Origin: an uncultured Bacteroidota bacterium
Lineage (GTDB): Bacteria > Bacteroidota > Bacteroidia > Chitinophagales > Chitinophagaceae
Direction: 5' to 3'
Length of the DNA: 44,088 bases
Assembly (NCBI GenBank): GCA_903821465.1
Contig: CAIJLK010000136.1
Span: forward strand, 1 to 44,088
Below the pieces are notes generated by a model. The model was not told the origin of the DNA, did no database searches, and saw only the letters and a list, made by a program, of their open reading frames with translations. Both the position numbers and the translations under genes were made by a program. Below, one piece after another: positions 42,403-44,088 of this stretch; the first letter of the stretch is position 1, and each line of letters starts with the position of its first letter.

Positions 42403-43166
42403 TTGTCCAGCATATTCATTAAATGATGCTTACTCTTATGCATAAATTCTTTGCTCTGCTCAATGGCATTCATCACCTCTTCTAGAATTTCCTCTACTGG
42501 TTTTGTATAATCTATTACCATTGGCTCTTTAAAGCGGACAGAGAGACTAGCACCACGTTTCTTGAATGAGAGCCCAGTTTTACTAAAAGCCCTCCAAAAA
42601 CCATTAATCACAACAGGCACCACAATGGGATGATTGTTTTTGATGATATGCGCTGTTCCTTTTCTACCCGGTGCAAAAGGTTTTGTGGTACCCTGTGGGA
42701 AAGTAATGACCCAGCTATTATTCAATGCCTCATCAATTTTTTGGGTGTCAGATTCTTCCCTTGATCTTTGCACTTCCTGACCATCTGCCCTCCAAGTTCT
42801 TTTAATAGTAAGCGCTCCAGCTAATTTGAAAAGTCTACTAATAAAACTACCATTCATGGTTTCTTCAGCAGCTACAAAATAGACATTCGTAAATGGGTTG
42901 ATTAAATAATATGGGATCCCTAGTCTATTCTGTTTGCGCCATTTGACAGCGCAGAAAATATGTAAAAAAGTAATCACATCTGCAAAATAGGTTTGGTGAT
43001 TACTTACAAAAAGTACATTTTTTTTAGGAAGGGTTTTCAAATGCTCGGTACCCTCAATACGAATACTGTTTATAAGAGCCAGACCTGGATAAGAAGCCGC
43101 TCCTACAATTGCATATACAAAGGAACGTGTAAGTTTTATGCGTTTTAGTTTTTCAACTAAGTTCAT
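42399..43166 (-). CDS. 1-acyl-sn-glycerol-3-phosphate acyltransferase-like protein
   Basis: About 255 residues of the PlsC family, membrane-associated. The catalytic histidine motif reads VSNHQTYFADV, so His and Asp are separated by five residues, not the usual four. Other motifs are FVAAEETMNGSFISRLFK, VITFPQGTTKPFAPGRKG (glycerol-phosphate site) and NHPIVVPVVINGF. It acylates lysophosphatidate or a related lipid. ATGs at 43223 and 43211 would extend the N-terminus by 15-19 polar residues. The ATG at complement 43164-43166 gives MNLVEKLKRIKLTRSF, which fits the family better. Confidence 0.85.
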   Translation of the reverse strand: MNLVEKLKRIKLTRSFVYAIVGAASYPGLALINSIRIEGTEHLKTLPKKNVLFVSNHQTYFADVITFLHIFCAVKWRKQNRLGIPYYLINPFTNVYFVAAEETMNGSFISRLFKLAGALTIKRTWRADGQEVQRSREESDTQKIDEALNNSWVITFPQGTTKPFAPGRKGTAHIIKNNHPIVVPVVINGFWRAFSKTGLSFKKRGASLSVRFKEPMVIDYTKPVEEILEEVMNAIEQSKEFMHKSKHHLMNMLDK

Positions 43167-43186
43167 GTGTCTATTATTGATTTTTG

Positions 43187-43196
43187 TTACATGTAA
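43187..43196. promoter_or_regulatory. 10-bp palindrome TTACATGTAA upstream of the PlsC-like gene
   Basis: A perfect palindrome 21 bases upstream of the preferred ATG. A partial second copy (TTTACATGACA, 43212-43222) lies nearby. It could be an operator, or could lie in coding sequence if the longer start is used. Confidence 0.25.
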
Positions 43197-43342
43197 TTCG
43201 CCAGTTGTCATTTTACATGACATTAAAATTTATTCTAGCTCATTTCATAGACCTGTTTTTAGCATTTCCTGCAAAATAAGAAATGTAACCAAAATGTTGA
43301 CTGTAAAATTAAAAATAGGTGTTTTGTATCAGCCGCTAATTA

Positions 43343-43350
43343 TATTTTTG
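43343..43350 (+). promoter_or_regulatory. -7 promoter element TATTTTTG for the HAD gene
   Basis: An exact TAnnTTTG match 18 bases before the ATG, with a TTTG (43323-43326) 16 bases upstream that could be the -33 element. This is the most complete promoter in the window. Confidence 0.6.
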
Positions 43351-43368
43351 CATTGCTAAAAACTTAAA

Positions 43369-44031
43369 ATGCAATTAAACACGGTAATTTTTGATATAGA
43401 TGGACTTTTAATTGATAGTGAACCACTATGGAATCAGGCGGCAGAAGAAGTACTCAGAGATTATGGTGTAAACCTTACAGAAGAGCAATATAAAACCACC
43501 ACCGGTCTAAGAACCAAGGAATTTGTGCATTGGTGGTTTAATTATTATCAAATAGGCGATTCAGAACATGCAAGGGCTGAGAAAAAAATTGTACGCTCAG
43601 TTTTACAAAAAATTGAACACCATGCTCAAATTATGCCCGGACTTGCCTATATCTTCGATTTCTTCCATAAGAAAGAATTTAAAATAGGCTTAGCTACCTC
43701 CTCTCCACAAGAATTGATCGACCTGGTTGTTAGAATGACTGGCATTAAGGATTACCTGCATGCAACAGCTTCTGCGGAGGACCTCACCTATGGCAAACCC
43801 CATCCGCAAGTATATTTAAACTGCGCAGAAAAAATGGATGCTGCTGCTACATCATGCATCTGCTTTGAAGACTCTTTTAACGGTATGATTGCGGCAAAAG
43901 CGGCAAGGATGAAATGTGTGGTGGTTCCTCACTATTCTCAATTAAAAGATGAAAAATGGGGCGCGGCGGATTTGAAACTTTCTTCTCTTCAAAATTTCGG
44001 GGAACTACATTTTAATATCGTAAACCAGTAG
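43369..44031 (+). CDS. HAD-family sugar-phosphate phosphatase (HxpB/YniC-like)
   Basis: A 220-residue HAD hydrolase. Motif I is IFDIDGLLIDSEPLW (residues 7-21), motif II is LATSSPQELI, the lysine is in YGKPHPQVYL, and motif IV is CFEDSFNGMIAAKAARM. The cap segment TTGLRTKEFVHWW is typical of the hexitol/2-deoxyglucose-6-phosphatase subgroup. It is cytoplasmic. A heptamer repeat array begins at the stop codon. Confidence 0.88.
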   Translation: MQLNTVIFDIDGLLIDSEPLWNQAAEEVLRDYGVNLTEEQYKTTTGLRTKEFVHWWFNYYQIGDSEHARAEKKIVRSVLQKIEHHAQIMPGLAYIFDFFHKKEFKIGLATSSPQELIDLVVRMTGIKDYLHATASAEDLTYGKPHPQVYLNCAEKMDAAATSCICFEDSFNGMIAAKAARMKCVVVPHYSQLKDEKWGAADLKLSSLQNFGELHFNIVNQ

Positions 44032-44088
44032 GAAGAAGAAAGTGAAGAGATAAAAGATAAAAGATAAAAGTGAAGAGTGAAGAGTGGA
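44032..44088. repeat. Heptanucleotide array at the window's right edge
   Basis: Units GTGAAGA and GATAAAA, the reverse complements of the CTTCACT and CTTTTAT units at 9889-10021, start directly after the HAD stop and continue off the window. The mixture of both unit types is the same as at 9889-10021, in the opposite orientation. Confidence 0.88.

Overview
The window is 44 kb of ordinary-density chromosome from a member of the Bacteroidota, most likely a Chitinophagaceae-type environmental bacterium (inferred, not proven). The grounds are AT-rich coding DNA, start codons that mostly lack Shine-Dalgarno sequences, and repeated TAnnTTTG-type -7 promoter elements just upstream of genes. The gene content also fits: serine palmitoyltransferase, NHS-type sugar/nucleoside permease, NamZ/DUF1343, YigZ, secreted carboxypeptidase-regulatory-like proteins and a Nudix/winged-helix sugar regulator. 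No rRNA, tRNA, CRISPR array, transposase or phage gene was seen. No gene-free stretch exceeds about 250 bases.

Layout. 1-1484 (minus): a sphingolipid pair, serine palmitoyltransferase followed by the start of a GNAT-like protein that may be the bacterial ceramide synthase. 1664-3404 (plus): a two-gene norCB-type operon whose NorB has lost several canonical active-site ligands. 3405-14837: a carbohydrate locus of three or four transcription units. These are ChbG-like deacetylase/ThuA/GH130-like lipoprotein (minus), NHS permease/Gfo-Idh-MocA dehydrogenase/Dabb protein (plus), sugar-phosphate-isomerase-like protein/GH3 beta-glucosidase (minus), and a Nudix-type regulator/HAD phosphatase (plus) with a clear inverted-repeat operator in the divergent promoter region. 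14843-24209: cytidylate kinase, a GDPD lipoprotein, PaiB-like protein, Mrp ATPase, 3-hydroxybutyryl-CoA dehydrogenase, YdcF, YigZ, an EamA transporter, RibD and PrmC. 24202-28231: ExbD/ExbB, an SPFH protein, peptidase T and a SlyD-like FKBP. 28365-36462: NamZ, Fmt, a rhodanese-thioredoxin lipoprotein, a LysM/RlpA-like protein, an RsmF-like rRNA methyltransferase, and a thyA-folA-membrane protein-methyltransferase operon. 36685-44031: a NarL-type response regulator, a triple-PAS/DHp/REC protein without an ATPase domain, proline dehydrogenase, dipeptide epimerase, acyl-CoA thioesterase, PlsC-like acyltransferase and a HAD phosphatase.

Two things stand out. First, the NorB-like subunit keeps the NorB fold, the heme b3 histidine, the double FeB histidines and the calcium-site glutamates. 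It replaces the third FeB histidine by Tyr, the neighbouring essential glutamates by Val and Asn, and the second low-spin heme histidine by Met. It is therefore probably not a conventional NO reductase. Second, the window carries a dispersed repeat family: GC-rich hairpin modules followed by a GTATTCC tag, and heptanucleotide arrays (CTTCACT/CTTAACT/CTTTTAT). The arrays sit at gene 3' ends and supply the stop codons of three genes.
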